Positions 7,375 to 13,432 of a DNA stretch of 13,432 bases are shown here, piece by piece (the stretch's first letter is position 1; each line of letters starts with the position of its first letter). The translations under genes were made by a program, and so were the position numbers. The DNA is taken from assembly GCA_938040985.1 (NCBI GenBank), contig CALHZD010000085.1:1-13432 (forward strand), given 5' to 3'. This DNA is from an uncultured Propionivibrio sp. GTDB lineage: Bacteria > Pseudomonadota > Gammaproteobacteria > Burkholderiales > Rhodocyclaceae. Below the pieces are notes generated by a model. The model had not been told where the DNA came from, did not search any database, and saw only the letters and a program-made list of their open reading frames with translations.

Positions 7375-8349
7375 TCACTTCTTGAACGCGTCGATAACGG
7401 CCTGCCCATCCGCTCCCGTCTGCTTGATCCATTCATCGACCATTGTCTGGCCGATCTTCTCAAAATCCGCACGCAGACGCGGTAAAGGATCGGCGACGTT
7501 CATGCCATTTTTGACCAGTTGCTCGTTGTACCACTTGGTCTTTTCCTCGCACAACTTCCAACCGCGCGCCTCGGCAGCGGCAGCGGCGCTGATCACCGCA
7601 TCCTGGGTCGGCTTATCCAGTTTGTCGAACGCCTTTTGGGAAACAAAGACGATATTTTTGGGCAACCAGGCGTTCGTCTTGTAGTAGTGCTTGATCTGCT
7701 CCCACACCTTGGTGTCGTACCCGGACGATCCGGAAGTAATGAACGCCGTCACCGCGCCGGTCGCCAGCGCCTGGCTCAGTTCCGCCGCCTGGATCGTCAC
7801 CGGCTGCGCGCCGATCAGCTGGGCGATGCGGCTGGTATTGGGGTTATAGGCGCGCCATTTGACCCCCTTGAGGTCAGCCAGCGAATCGATGGGCTTGGCG
7901 CTGAAAATACCTTGCGGCGGCCACGGCACGGCGTAGAGCACCTTCAGCCCCTGTTTGGCAAAGCGCGCCTCAATCGCCGGCCGCGAGGCTTTCCAGAGTT
8001 TTTCCGAGGCTTTGTAATCCGTTGCCAGGAAAGGAATCGAATCGACGCCGTACATCGGGTCTTCGTTGGAATAACCGGAGATGATGATCTCGCCGATTTC
8101 GGCCTGACCGCCCTGCACGGCGCGCTTGATCTCGTTGCCCTTGAACAGCGAGCCGCTGTCATGAACGGTGATCTTCAACTGCCCTTTCGTTGCTTTGTCG
8201 ATCTCGGAAACGAAATGGCGCACATTTTCCGTCTGATAATTTCCCGCCGGGAAAGGCGTCGGCATGTCCCACTTGGTCTGCGCCTGCGCAGCTGCGCCGA
8301 ACAACACCATCACCGCGGCAGAACCCGCCGTCAGAAACTGCTTCAACAT
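7375..8349 (-). CDS. dctP: TRAP transporter substrate-binding protein (DctP family)
   Basis: A 324-aa periplasmic solute receptor. A classic Sec signal peptide ends in AAAQA, with likely cleavage after residue 23 before QTKWDMP. Family blocks seen are VHDSGSLFKGNEIKRAVQGG, the domain hinge region, VKWRAYNPN with Arg166 (the position that usually holds the substrate carboxylate), QALATGAVTAFITS, and the C-terminal helix region. GAGGA lies seven bases before the ATG. It is the first gene of the transporter set and of the whole minus-strand cluster. Bordetella TRAP receptors that bind pyroglutamate are known, and the pxp genes nearby make that ligand plausible here. No residue seen proves it. 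Confidence 0.94.
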   Translation of the reverse strand: MLKQFLTAGSAAVMVLFGAAAQAQTKWDMPTPFPAGNYQTENVRHFVSEIDKATKGQLKITVHDSGSLFKGNEIKRAVQGGQAEIGEIIISGYSNEDPMYGVDSIPFLATDYKASEKLWKASRPAIEARFAKQGLKVLYAVPWPPQGIFSAKPIDSLADLKGVKWRAYNPNTSRIAQLIGAQPVTIQAAELSQALATGAVTAFITSGSSGYDTKVWEQIKHYYKTNAWLPKNIVFVSQKAFDKLDKPTQDAVISAAAAAEARGWKLCEEKTKWYNEQLVKNGMNVADPLPRLRADFEKIGQTMVDEWIKQTGADGQAVIDAFKK

Positions 8350-8439
8350 AAACGTTCCTCGTCAAAGAATGGTCCAAAAATCGGGAACCTGAAATCCGGA
8401 ATCAAAAATCCCAAATCCCAACCAAAAAACCGGGGGTGG

Positions 8440-8470
8440 CCGGAGATGCCCTATCCACGCGGGTTTCCGA
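8440..8470 (+). repeat. fragment of dispersed repeat family R2
   Basis: GCCCTATCCACGCGGG at 8448-8463 matches the distal end of the R2 repeats near 12312 and 13333. The bases just before it, CCGGAGATGCC, are the reverse complement of the R2 hairpin sequence GGCATCTCCGG. It is therefore a rearranged piece rather than a full copy. Confidence 0.5.
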
Positions 8471-8699
8471 AGGGGCGCCCTCGCCCGCCCGGCCGAGCGT
8501 ACCCGCTTCCGACCGCGCCTACCGGCACAAGCAGGCGGAACGCTAATCAAACCGGCCCGTGATGTCAATGAAAAGCCGGCCATTTTGCGCCAGCGCCAGC
8601 GCCGCATAAATACCGGCACCCGGCTGGGCAGCCCAAAATCGTCAGGCATACCGACCCGAATCTCACGCTGAAAAGCGCCTCGAAATCGCTGATGCCAAC

Positions 8700-8728
8700 T
8701 TGAACTTTCCCATCCGATTGCGTAGTGT
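8700..8728 (+). promoter_or_regulatory. candidate sigma-70 promoter for tex
   Basis: TTGAAC (8700-8705), a 17-bp spacer, then TAGTGT (8723-8728). A start site from this promoter would fall around 8735, about 25 bases before the tex ATG. The -35 is good, the -10 is weak, and the spacing is ideal. Only a by-eye match. Confidence 0.35.
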
Positions 8729-8761
8729 TCGCCATTTTTCCCGTTCTCTGAAACACGATCG

Positions 8762-11215
8762 ATGTCTGCCATCCACGCTTCTGAACATCCGCAATCTTCC
8801 CCCGCAGCCGCCCGCATTCTCAACCGCATCGCAGAAGCGATCGGCTGCCGCAACCAGCAGGCGGAAGCCGCTGTAGCCCTGCTTGACGAAGGCGCCACCG
8901 TGCCTTTCATCGCCCGCTACCGCAAGGAAGCGACCGGCGGGCTTGACGACACGCAACTGCGCACGCTGGCCGAACGGCTGGCCTACCTGCGCGAACTGGA
9001 AGAACGCCGCGCATCGATCCTCGCCGCCATCGACGAACAGGGCGCACTGACGCCGGAGCTGGCTGCGCAGATCGACGCCGCCGAAACCAAGCAGACACTC
9101 GAAGACCTTTACCTGCCGTATAAGCCCAAGCGCCGCACCAAGGCGCAAATTGCGCGCGAAGCCGGGCTGGCGCCGCTGGCCGAAGCGCTGCTCGCCGATC
9201 CGACGCGCGCCCCGGAAGACGAAGCGGAAAAATATCTCAATGCCGAGGCTGCCGCGCTCGGCTTTACCGATGCCAAAAGTACGCTCGACGGCGCGCGGCA
9301 AATCCTCATGGAACGTTTTTCGGAAGACGCCGCCCTGCTTGGCGAACTGCGCGAATACCTTGAAACGCATGGTCTTGTCACCTCGACGGTAGCCGCAGGC
9401 AAGGAAAGCGAAGGCGCCAAATTCCGCGATTATTTCGACTACCGCGAACCGCTCGCGGCCATCCCCTCGCACCGTGCGCTGGCGCTGCTGCGCGGCCGCA
9501 ACGAAGGCATGCTGCACATTGCGCTGGCGCTCGACACCGACCTGGTCGCGAACGATGCAGCAGCGCGCTCGTCCCTCCCGACCGCAACGGAAACGACGCC
9601 GAAAAGCGCCCTCCCCGCCACGGCGGCGACGATGAAAGCCGCCAACCCCTGCGAAACACGTATCGCCAGGCACGTCGGCATCGCCGATCACGGCCGTCCG
9701 GCAGACAAATGGCTGGCCGATACCGTGCGCTGGACCTGGCGCGTCAAACTGTTCCCGCATCTTGAAGGCGAATTGATGGGGGCACTGCGCGAACGCGCCG
9801 AGGAAGAAGCCATCCGCGTCTTCGGGCGCAACCTGCACGATTTGCTACTGGCCGCGCCCGCCGGTCAGCGCCCGACGATGGGCATCGACCCCGGCATCCG
9901 CACCGGCTGCAAGGTCGCCGTCGTTGACGCCACCGGCAAGCTGCTGGAAACAGCCACCATCTACCCGCACGAACCGCGCCGCGACTGGGACGGCGCGCTG
10001 TCGACACTAGCCGCGCTGGCAAAAAAACACGCCGTTCAGCTCATCAGCATCGGCAACGGCACCGCCTCGCGCGAAACCGACCGGCTGGCCGGCGATCTGG
10101 TCAAAATGTTGCCGGAATTGCATCTGACCAAGGTCGTCGTTTCTGAAGCGGGCGCCTCGGTCTATTCGGCTTCCGAATACGCCGCGCGCGAATTTCCCGA
10201 ACTGGATGTCAGCCTGCGTGGCGCGGTGTCGATCGCCCGCCGTCTGCAAGACCCGCTCGCCGAACTGGTCAAGATCGAACCCAAATCGATCGGCGTCGGC
10301 CAGTATCAGCACGATGTCGGCCAGATGCGGCTGGCCAAGGCGCTCGACGCCGTGGTGGAAGATTGCGTCAATGCCGTCGGCGTCGACGTCAATACCGCCT
10401 CGGCGCCCCTGCTCACGCGCGTTTCCGGCCTGAACGGCACGCTGGCCGCCAATATCGTCGCGCATCGGGACCGGCACGGCGCTTTTCGCAATCGCAGCGC
10501 GCTGCGCGAGGTGCCGCGCCTGGGCGAAAAAACGTTTGAACAGGCCGCCGGCTTCCTGCGCATCACGCAAGGCGATAATCCGCTCGACGCTTCCGCCGTG
10601 CATCCGGAAGCCTACCCGCTGGTCGAGCGCATCCTGGCCGATATCCGGAAAGACATCGGCGAAGTGATTGGCGATATCCGCCTCGTCCAGTCGCTGCGTG
10701 CGGAAAAATACGCCGACGAACGCTTCGGCCTGCCCACCGTGCGCGACGTGCTCAAAGAATTGGAAAAACCCGGCCGCGATCCAAGACCGGAGTTTAAAAC
10801 CGCCGCCTTTCAGGACGGCGTCGAGGAGATGAAGGATCTGCGCGCCGGCATGATCCTCGAAGGCGTCGTCACCAATGTCGCCAACTTCGGCGCATTCGTC
10901 GATATCGGCGTGCATCAGGACGGCCTCGTGCATATTTCGGCGCTGGCCGACCGTTTCGTCAAGGACCCGCGCGAAATCGTCAAGGCGGGCGATGTGGTCA
11001 GGGTCAAAGTGCTCGATGTCGACCTGCCGCGCAGCCGCATCGCGCTCAGCATGCGCCTGGATGATACGCCGGGAAATGCGGGAAATTCCGGAAATACAGG
11101 AAACGCAAGGCACACGGGCGCGCCCGCCAAAGCGCAGGCACGGCAAAGCAAACGGCCAGTGCATCCCGAACCGCAAAGCGCCATGGCCGCGGCATTTGCG
11201 AAGCTGAAACGCTGA
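8762..11215 (+). CDS. tex: Tex, S1-domain RNA-binding transcription accessory protein
   Basis: An 817-aa Tex homologue, a cytoplasmic nucleic-acid-binding protein conserved in bacteria and linked to transcription and toxin-gene expression. The N-terminal domain has EGATVPFIARYRKEATGGLD and EDLYLPYKPKRRTKAQIARE. The YqgF/RuvC-like domain begins at MGIDPGIRTGCKVAVVD (residue 373). A helix-hairpin-helix region spans about 537-600 (GLNGTLAANIVAHRDRHGAF). The C-terminal S1 domain is about 694-766 (GVVTNVANFGAFVDIGVHQD, LVHISAL). Family members are usually somewhat shorter. The excess comes from a low-complexity Ala/Thr/Ser/Pro segment at about 260-294, before the conserved IARHVGI and GRPADKWL, and from a Gly-Asn repeat tail after residue 767. 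Only a weak ribosome site precedes the ATG. It appears to be a single-gene unit. Confidence 0.96.
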   Translation: MSAIHASEHPQSSPAAARILNRIAEAIGCRNQQAEAAVALLDEGATVPFIARYRKEATGGLDDTQLRTLAERLAYLRELEERRASILAAIDEQGALTPELAAQIDAAETKQTLEDLYLPYKPKRRTKAQIAREAGLAPLAEALLADPTRAPEDEAEKYLNAEAAALGFTDAKSTLDGARQILMERFSEDAALLGELREYLETHGLVTSTVAAGKESEGAKFRDYFDYREPLAAIPSHRALALLRGRNEGMLHIALALDTDLVANDAAARSSLPTATETTPKSALPATAATMKAANPCETRIARHVGIADHGRPADKWLADTVRWTWRVKLFPHLEGELMGALRERAEEEAIRVFGRNLHDLLLAAPAGQRPTMGIDPGIRTGCKVAVVDATGKLLETATIYPHEPRRDWDGALSTLAALAKKHAVQLISIGNGTASRETDRLAGDLVKMLPELHLTKVVVSEAGASVYSASEYAAREFPELDVSLRGAVSIARRLQDPLAELVKIEPKSIGVGQYQHDVGQMRLAKALDAVVEDCVNAVGVDVNTASAPLLTRVSGLNGTLAANIVAHRDRHGAFRNRSALREVPRLGEKTFEQAAGFLRITQGDNPLDASAVHPEAYPLVERILADIRKDIGEVIGDIRLVQSLRAEKYADERFGLPTVRDVLKELEKPGRDPRPEFKTAAFQDGVEEMKDLRAGMILEGVVTNVANFGAFVDIGVHQDGLVHISALADRFVKDPREIVKAGDVVRVKVLDVDLPRSRIALSMRLDDTPGNAGNSGNTGNARHTGAPAKAQARQSKRPVHPEPQSAMAAAFAKLKR

Positions 11216-11232
11216 TTGCCGAAAACTCTTGC

Positions 11233-11312
11233 AAACAGGGCAAAAAACATAAAATGCCCGGAAGCCCTTTAAACACAAGGGGCTCAGGGCATCAAAAAAC
11301 ATAAACTGAAAT
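11233..11312 (+). repeat. dispersed repeat family R1, copy 1
   Basis: This shares about 75-80 nt at high identity with 13111-13188, starting AAACAGGGCA and running through TTTAAACACAAGGGGCTC. This copy can form a long hairpin: ATGCCC (11254-11259) pairs with GGGCAT (11287-11292), enclosing AGCCCTT and AAGGGGCT. On the minus strand the hairpin is followed by a T-rich tract, so it is terminator-like in that direction only. It sits right behind tex. The next bases, to about 11375, include CCCTATCCATAAGAG, resembling the end of R2. Confidence 0.75.
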
Positions 11313-11433
11313 ACTTGGCGCCCAATCAACAAAGTTATTGCCCTGAAATTCCCTATCCATAAGAGTTTCGGAGAAGCTTTATTTAGCGCTTACAGAAGCA
11401 ATGTAATTAACAAAAAAGTAGTAACATATTCGT

Positions 11434-11733
11434 ATGAAAATCAGGTTTATATGGGATCCGGACAAGGCAGCCAGAAATCTCAAAAAGCACCGAGTGAGCT
11501 TTGAAACAGCCGTTCGCGCTTTTGCCGACCCCTTCGCATTGGTCAAACAAGACCGCATCGAAAACGAGGAGCTCCGCTGGCAAACCCTGGGCGTCGCGGA
11601 CGGCTATCTGTTGCTGCTGGTTGCCCATACCATCCAGGACGACGAGGATGGCACTGAAGTCATTCGCATCATTTCGGCACGTCGCGCCGAACCGAAGGAA
11701 AGGAAACGCTATGAGCAAAATTGTTCGTTATGA
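11434..11733 (+). CDS. brnT: BrnT family type II toxin (ribonuclease)
   Basis: A 99-aa BrnT/DUF497 protein, a RelE-fold ribonuclease toxin that cleaves RNA in the cytoplasm and is neutralised by BrnA. The N-terminal signature FIWDPDKAARNLKKHRVSFETA and the C-terminal IRIISARRAEPKERKRYE are both typical and intact, and the length is normal. No clear ribosome site precedes the ATG. A TAACAT (11422-11427) is very close upstream, so the leader may be very short or the start weakly translated. The 120 bp upstream are AT-rich and probably hold the promoter and the autoregulatory operator bound by the complex; no operator was pinned down. It overlaps brnA by 23 bp. Confidence 0.93.
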   Translation: MKIRFIWDPDKAARNLKKHRVSFETAVRAFADPFALVKQDRIENEELRWQTLGVADGYLLLLVAHTIQDDEDGTEVIRIISARRAEPKERKRYEQNCSL

Positions 11734-12031
11734 AGTTGATCTGGATCATCTGCCGCCGCTGACGGAGGCGCGCAAGGCCGAACTGCAGGCGCTGGCCGAG
11801 ATACCAGACAGCGAAATCGACTACAGCGACATTCCGCCGCTGACAGAAGAATTCTGGCAGAACGCGGTGCGCAACCCGTTCTACAAGCCCACCAAAACCT
11901 CGACCACGGTGCGCGTGGATTCGGACGTTCTCGCTTGGCTCAAGAGCCAGGGCAAAGGCTACCAGACGCGGATGAACGCCATTTTGCGCGAGGCCATGAT
12001 TCGCTCACTGGCGCGCAAGGAGCGGCCATGA
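11711..12031 (+). CDS. brnA: BrnA family antitoxin
   Basis: A 106-aa antitoxin partner of BrnT. The start at 11711 (MSKIVRYEVDLDHLPPL) is preceded by AAGGAAAGGAAACGCT and matches the usual BrnA N-terminus. A longer open frame upstream is only the overlap with brnT. The acidic middle part (IPDSEIDYSDIPPLTEEFW) is the kind of flexible segment that wraps the toxin. The C-terminal TTVRVDSDVLAWLKSQGKGY then QTRMNAILREAM is the ribbon-helix-helix DNA-binding domain used for autoregulation. It appears complete, so the pair is probably functional. The stop overlaps a further ATG as ATGA. Confidence 0.93.
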   Translation: MSKIVRYEVDLDHLPPLTEARKAELQALAEIPDSEIDYSDIPPLTEEFWQNAVRNPFYKPTKTSTTVRVDSDVLAWLKSQGKGYQTRMNAILREAMIRSLARKERP

Positions 12032-12102
12032 AAACCGTCAGCGCATCGACGCCGCTTGCCGTGAAAACGGAGACAAAAAAGGCGCTGGTCACGCAGGTTT
12101 AA
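12028..12102 (+). CDS. possible 24-aa ORF coupled to brnA, or remnant of a lost gene
   Basis: ATG overlaps the brnA stop as ATGA, and AAGGAG lies directly upstream at good spacing. The frame gives 24 residues (MKTVSASTPLAVKTETKKAL..) before TAA. Just after it, another frame is open to 12219 and reads AWPRDQAALDWLRQGMEATN, which looks protein-like but matches no family I recognise. A frameshifted remnant of a third operon gene is possible. The two pieces may also be unrelated, and the short ORF may be chance. The rest of 12103-12232 shows nothing else. Confidence 0.25.
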   Translation: MKTVSASTPLAVKTETKKALVTQV

Positions 12103-12232
12103 CCAAGGGCTGTGCGTCACTTCCTTGAGCGCGTGGCCGCGCGATCAGGCCGCGCTCGACTGGCTGCGGCAGGGGATGGAGGCGACCAATAACAGACGGC
12201 GCTCGGTCTGAAGCCGCGCCTGCCCGCCAGCA

Positions 12233-12333
12233 CTTGTAAACAGGGCATCTCCGGGGTGCCTATCCTGAAGTCCTTTATTTATAAGGGTTCCAGGGGTGTC
12301 TGCCCGGAAACGCCCTATCCACGCGGACTTCAG
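12233..12333 (+). repeat. dispersed structured repeat family R2, copy A
   Basis: A 101-nt segment matches 13254-13354, also 101 nt, at roughly 89% by eye. Hairpins: CTTG..CAGG at the start; GGCATCT-CCG-GGGTGCC (12244-12260, with T-G wobbles); and a long-range stem CTGAAGTCC (12265-12273) with GGACTTCAG (12325-12333). In the other copy the long-range stem reads CTGAAGCCC and GGGCTTCAG, so both partners changed together. The inner CCTT-tatttat-AAGG is an alternative fold. It lies between brnTA and the VOC gene. Confidence 0.8.
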
Positions 12334-12404
12334 CAGCGCCTGCTTCCTGCCGGCTTTCCTTATTTAACCGGCTTCGTAAAGCCGCCAACGACAACGGAAC
12401 GAAT

Positions 12405-12806
12405 ATGCTCGAACGTCTCGACCACCTTGTGCTGACTACCGCCGACGAAAAGGCGTGCGTCGATTTTTACACGCGCCTGCTCGGCATGCGCCTGGAAATC
12501 TTTACCGGCGGCACGCCGCCCGTAGAGCGCAAAGCCTTCCGCTTCGGCCGGCAAAAGATCAATCTGCACATACGCGGCAAAGAGTTCGAGCCGAAAGCCA
12601 GTTCGCCGACGCCCGGCAGTCTGGATCTGTGCTTTATTTCGGCGCAGCCGCTGCACGAAATCATTGCGCGGATCAAGGCCTATCCGTGGCCGATTCTCGC
12701 CGGCCCGGTCATGCGCACCGGTGCGGAAAGCAAACTGCGCTCGATCTATCTGCGCGACCCGGACGGCAATCTGATCGAGATTTCGGAAGAAGTGCGCGAG
12801 GGCTGA
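12405..12806 (+). CDS. VOC-superfamily (glyoxalase-fold) protein
   Basis: A 133-aa single-chain vicinal-oxygen-chelate protein with two beta-alpha-beta-beta-beta modules. The N-terminal LDHLVLTTADEKACVDFYTR carries the first metal-ligand position (His7). The middle KINLHIRGKEF has the second, and the C-terminal SIYLRDPDGNLIEISEE gives the final Glu. It resembles small GLOD5-like or 'VOC family virulence protein' members of about 130 aa. The substrate cannot be told, as the family includes lyases, dioxygenases and resistance proteins. A weak GGAACGA precedes the ATG. It stands alone, with R2 repeat copies on both sides (12233-12333 and a fragment from 12934). Confidence 0.87.
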   Translation: MLERLDHLVLTTADEKACVDFYTRLLGMRLEIFTGGTPPVERKAFRFGRQKINLHIRGKEFEPKASSPTPGSLDLCFISAQPLHEIIARIKAYPWPILAGPVMRTGAESKLRSIYLRDPDGNLIEISEEVREG

Positions 12807-12933
12807 AGCCATCACCAACGGGTGACGCCACGCGCACGGCGACACATGCGGCGCCGCGAGAAGCCGCAGACGCTGCATGGCCTGACCCGCCAGCCCGCGT
12901 ATTCAGCGCATCTCCAAGGAGGGTGCTCTGGAG

Positions 12934-12960
12934 CCCTTGTAAACAGGGCCTCTCCGGGCA
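12934..12960 (+). repeat. partial R2 repeat, fragment B
   Basis: CCCTTGTAAACAGGGCCTCT then CCGGG matches the first part of R2 (compare 12233 and 13254), including its first hairpin CCTTG-taaa-CAGGG. After about 12960 it diverges. A related GCATCTCCAAGGAGGGTGC stands just before it, near 12908. The fragment sits in the tail region after the VOC gene. Confidence 0.55.
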
Positions 12961-12983
12961 GGTACCTCTGAAACAGCATCCTC

Positions 12984-13076
12984 CCTTGCCAAGATACTGC
13001 GTTGGCTTTGCCTTGTCGTACTGCTTGTACTGTCAGCGGCTCGCCGCCTTGTCTTTTGGCAAAGTCAAACCGCTAT
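12984..13076 (+). repeat. Correia-like dispersed element, copy 1
   Basis: The segment runs TTGCCAAGATACTGCGTTGG … GCCTTGTCGTACTGCTTGTA … CTGTCAGCGGCTCGCC … GCCTTGTCTTTTGGC … CCGCTAT. Its order of short blocks (GCGTTG, GCCTTG-CGTACT, TTGTACTGTC, GCGGC, GCCTTGTC, CC-CTAT) follows the core of the Neisseria Correia elements as I remember them. The ends differ: TTGCCAA and TTGGCAA, and CCGCTAT in place of the CCACTATA terminus. The part 13026-13076 is repeated inverted at 13378-13428 with one mismatch in 51. That relation is certain; the Correia relation is from memory. Confidence 0.65.
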
Positions 13077-13110
13077 TAGCGCTTTCGGAGCACCCCCAAA
13101 AAAAATAAAA

Positions 13111-13188
13111 AAACAGGGCAGAAAACATAAAATGCCCGGAAGTCCTTTAAACACAAGGGGCTCATGGAATCAAAAAATATAAACCGGA
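13111..13188 (+). repeat. dispersed repeat family R1, copy 2
   Basis: High identity to 11233-11312 with about six differences. The outer stem of copy 1 is broken here (GGAATC replaces GGGCATC). It is followed by TGAAACCCTTTATCCACGAG (13210-13229), a degenerate R2-type end. A run of A precedes it at 13098-13113. It lies inside the space between the two inverted Correia-like arms. Confidence 0.75.
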
Positions 13189-13253
13189 ACACTGTGCCCG
13201 ACAAACCCACTGAAACCCTTTATCCACGAGCATCCCCGAGGGGCCCGGAAACC

Positions 13254-13354
13254 CTTGTAAGCAAGGCATCTCCGAGGTGCCTGCCCTGAAGCCCTTTATT
13301 TATAAGGGTTCCGGGGTATCCTGCCCGCAAACGCCCTATCCGCGCGGGCTTCAG
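13254..13354 (+). repeat. dispersed structured repeat family R2, copy C
   Basis: The best-folded R2 copy. It has CCTTG-taag-CAAGG (13253-13266), then GGCATCT-CCG-AGGTGCC (13265-13281), a 7-bp stem with one T-G wobble. The long-range stem is CTGAAGCCC (13286-13294) with GGGCTTCAG (13346-13354), enclosing CCCTT-tatttat-AAGGG as an alternative. Same 101-nt length as copy A, with internal indels that cancel out. Open frames across it are incidental. Confidence 0.8.
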
Positions 13355-13377
13355 AGGGCGTGCCCTGATCCCCTTAC

Positions 13378-13432
13378 ATAGCGGCTTGACTTTGCCAAAA
13401 GACAAGGCGGCGAGCCGCTGACAGTACATTTA
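13378..13432 (-). repeat. Correia-like dispersed element, copy 2 (inverted, cut by window end)
   Basis: ATAGCGGCTTGACTTTGCCA … AAAGACAAGGCGGCGAGCC … GCTGACAGTACA is the reverse complement of 13026-13076, 50 of 51 positions. The terminal ATAGCGG recalls the ATAGTGG start of Neisseria Correia inverted repeats. The rest of the element should lie just beyond the window. Confidence 0.65.

Larger units (their letters stand above)
8350..8761. other. divergent intergenic region between dctP and tex
   Basis: This region should hold promoters for both dctP (minus) and tex (plus). The dctP-proximal part (about 8365-8430) is AT-rich. Read on the minus strand it carries several near-repeats, GGGATTT twice, then GGATTT and CGATTTT, which could be operator half-sites. 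A fragment of the dispersed R2 repeat lies at 8440-8470. No convincing open frame is present, and 8470-8690 shows nothing recognised. Confidence 0.5.

Noticed and set aside
6346..7485. Plus-strand open frame (379 codons) across dctM, dctQ and dctP
   Set aside because: It crosses three well-recognised minus-strand genes and reads as a low-complexity Arg/Gln/His-rich shadow.
8663..9838. Long minus-strand open frame (391 codons) overlapping tex
   Set aside because: It is antisense to the conserved tex coding sequence, has Arg/Phe/Gly-rich composition typical of a GC-rich shadow frame, and has no recognisable motif.
10007..11332. Long minus-strand open frame (441 codons) overlapping tex
   Set aside because: A shadow of the tex YqgF, HhH and S1 coding region, where the plus frame carries clear family motifs.
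12812..12825. TCACC-aacg-GGTGA hairpin as the VOC gene terminator
   Set aside because: Short 5-bp stem without any following T-run.
12455..13108. 217-codon plus-strand frame overlapping the VOC gene
   Set aside because: It is out of frame with the VOC motifs and its second half runs through repeat elements; the Tyr-Cys-Gln-Arg-rich part is just the Correia-like sequence translated.
13220..13429. 69-codon minus-strand frame at the right edge
   Set aside because: It consists entirely of R2 and Correia-like repeat sequence.

Overview
The window (13,432 bp, G+C clearly above 50% in the coding parts) looks like betaproteobacterial chromosome. This rests on the GC-rich codon use, the Tex protein, the dctP-dctQ-dctM order, and short dispersed intergenic repeats. 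One of those repeats resembles the Correia elements of Neisseria. No rRNA, tRNA or CRISPR array was seen, and no intact transposase.

Region 1 (1-8349) is almost entirely minus-strand and reads as a carboxylate/5-oxoproline module. In transcription order it holds: a TRAP transporter (dctP 8349-7375, dctQ about 7224-6658, dctM 6642-5344); a 640-bp gap with a tandem array of 20-bp palindromic units; a YcsI/DUF1445 'hydro-lyase', a family related to D-glutamate cyclase (4705-3866); an AT-richer L,D-transpeptidase gene (3850-3299); and the three 5-oxoprolinase subunits pxpB, pxpC and pxpA (3139-524). A palindromic terminator-like hairpin (387-405) lies beyond pxpA, and a decayed transposase fragment lies at the left edge. 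The plausible joint function is uptake of pyroglutamate or a related carboxylate, conversion of D-glutamate to 5-oxoproline by the DUF1445 protein, and ATP-dependent ring opening to glutamate by PxpABC. The substrate is inferred from gene context only.

Region 2 (8350-11215) is the divergent intergenic region and the plus-strand tex gene, a conserved RNA-binding transcription accessory protein. This copy carries an unusual Ala/Thr-rich insert near residues 260-294 and a Gly-Asn-rich tail.

Region 3 (11216-13432) is accessory. It has a brnT-brnA type II toxin-antitoxin pair with a possible 24-codon ATGA-coupled ORF behind it, a small VOC/glyoxalase-fold gene, and a dense mix of dispersed intergenic repeats. 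Family R1 has two copies. Family R2 has two near-full copies and fragments, with hairpins supported by one compensatory base change. A Correia-like element is present in inverted orientation at 12984-13076 and 13378-13432, the latter cut by the window end. These repeats are the least expected content of the window.
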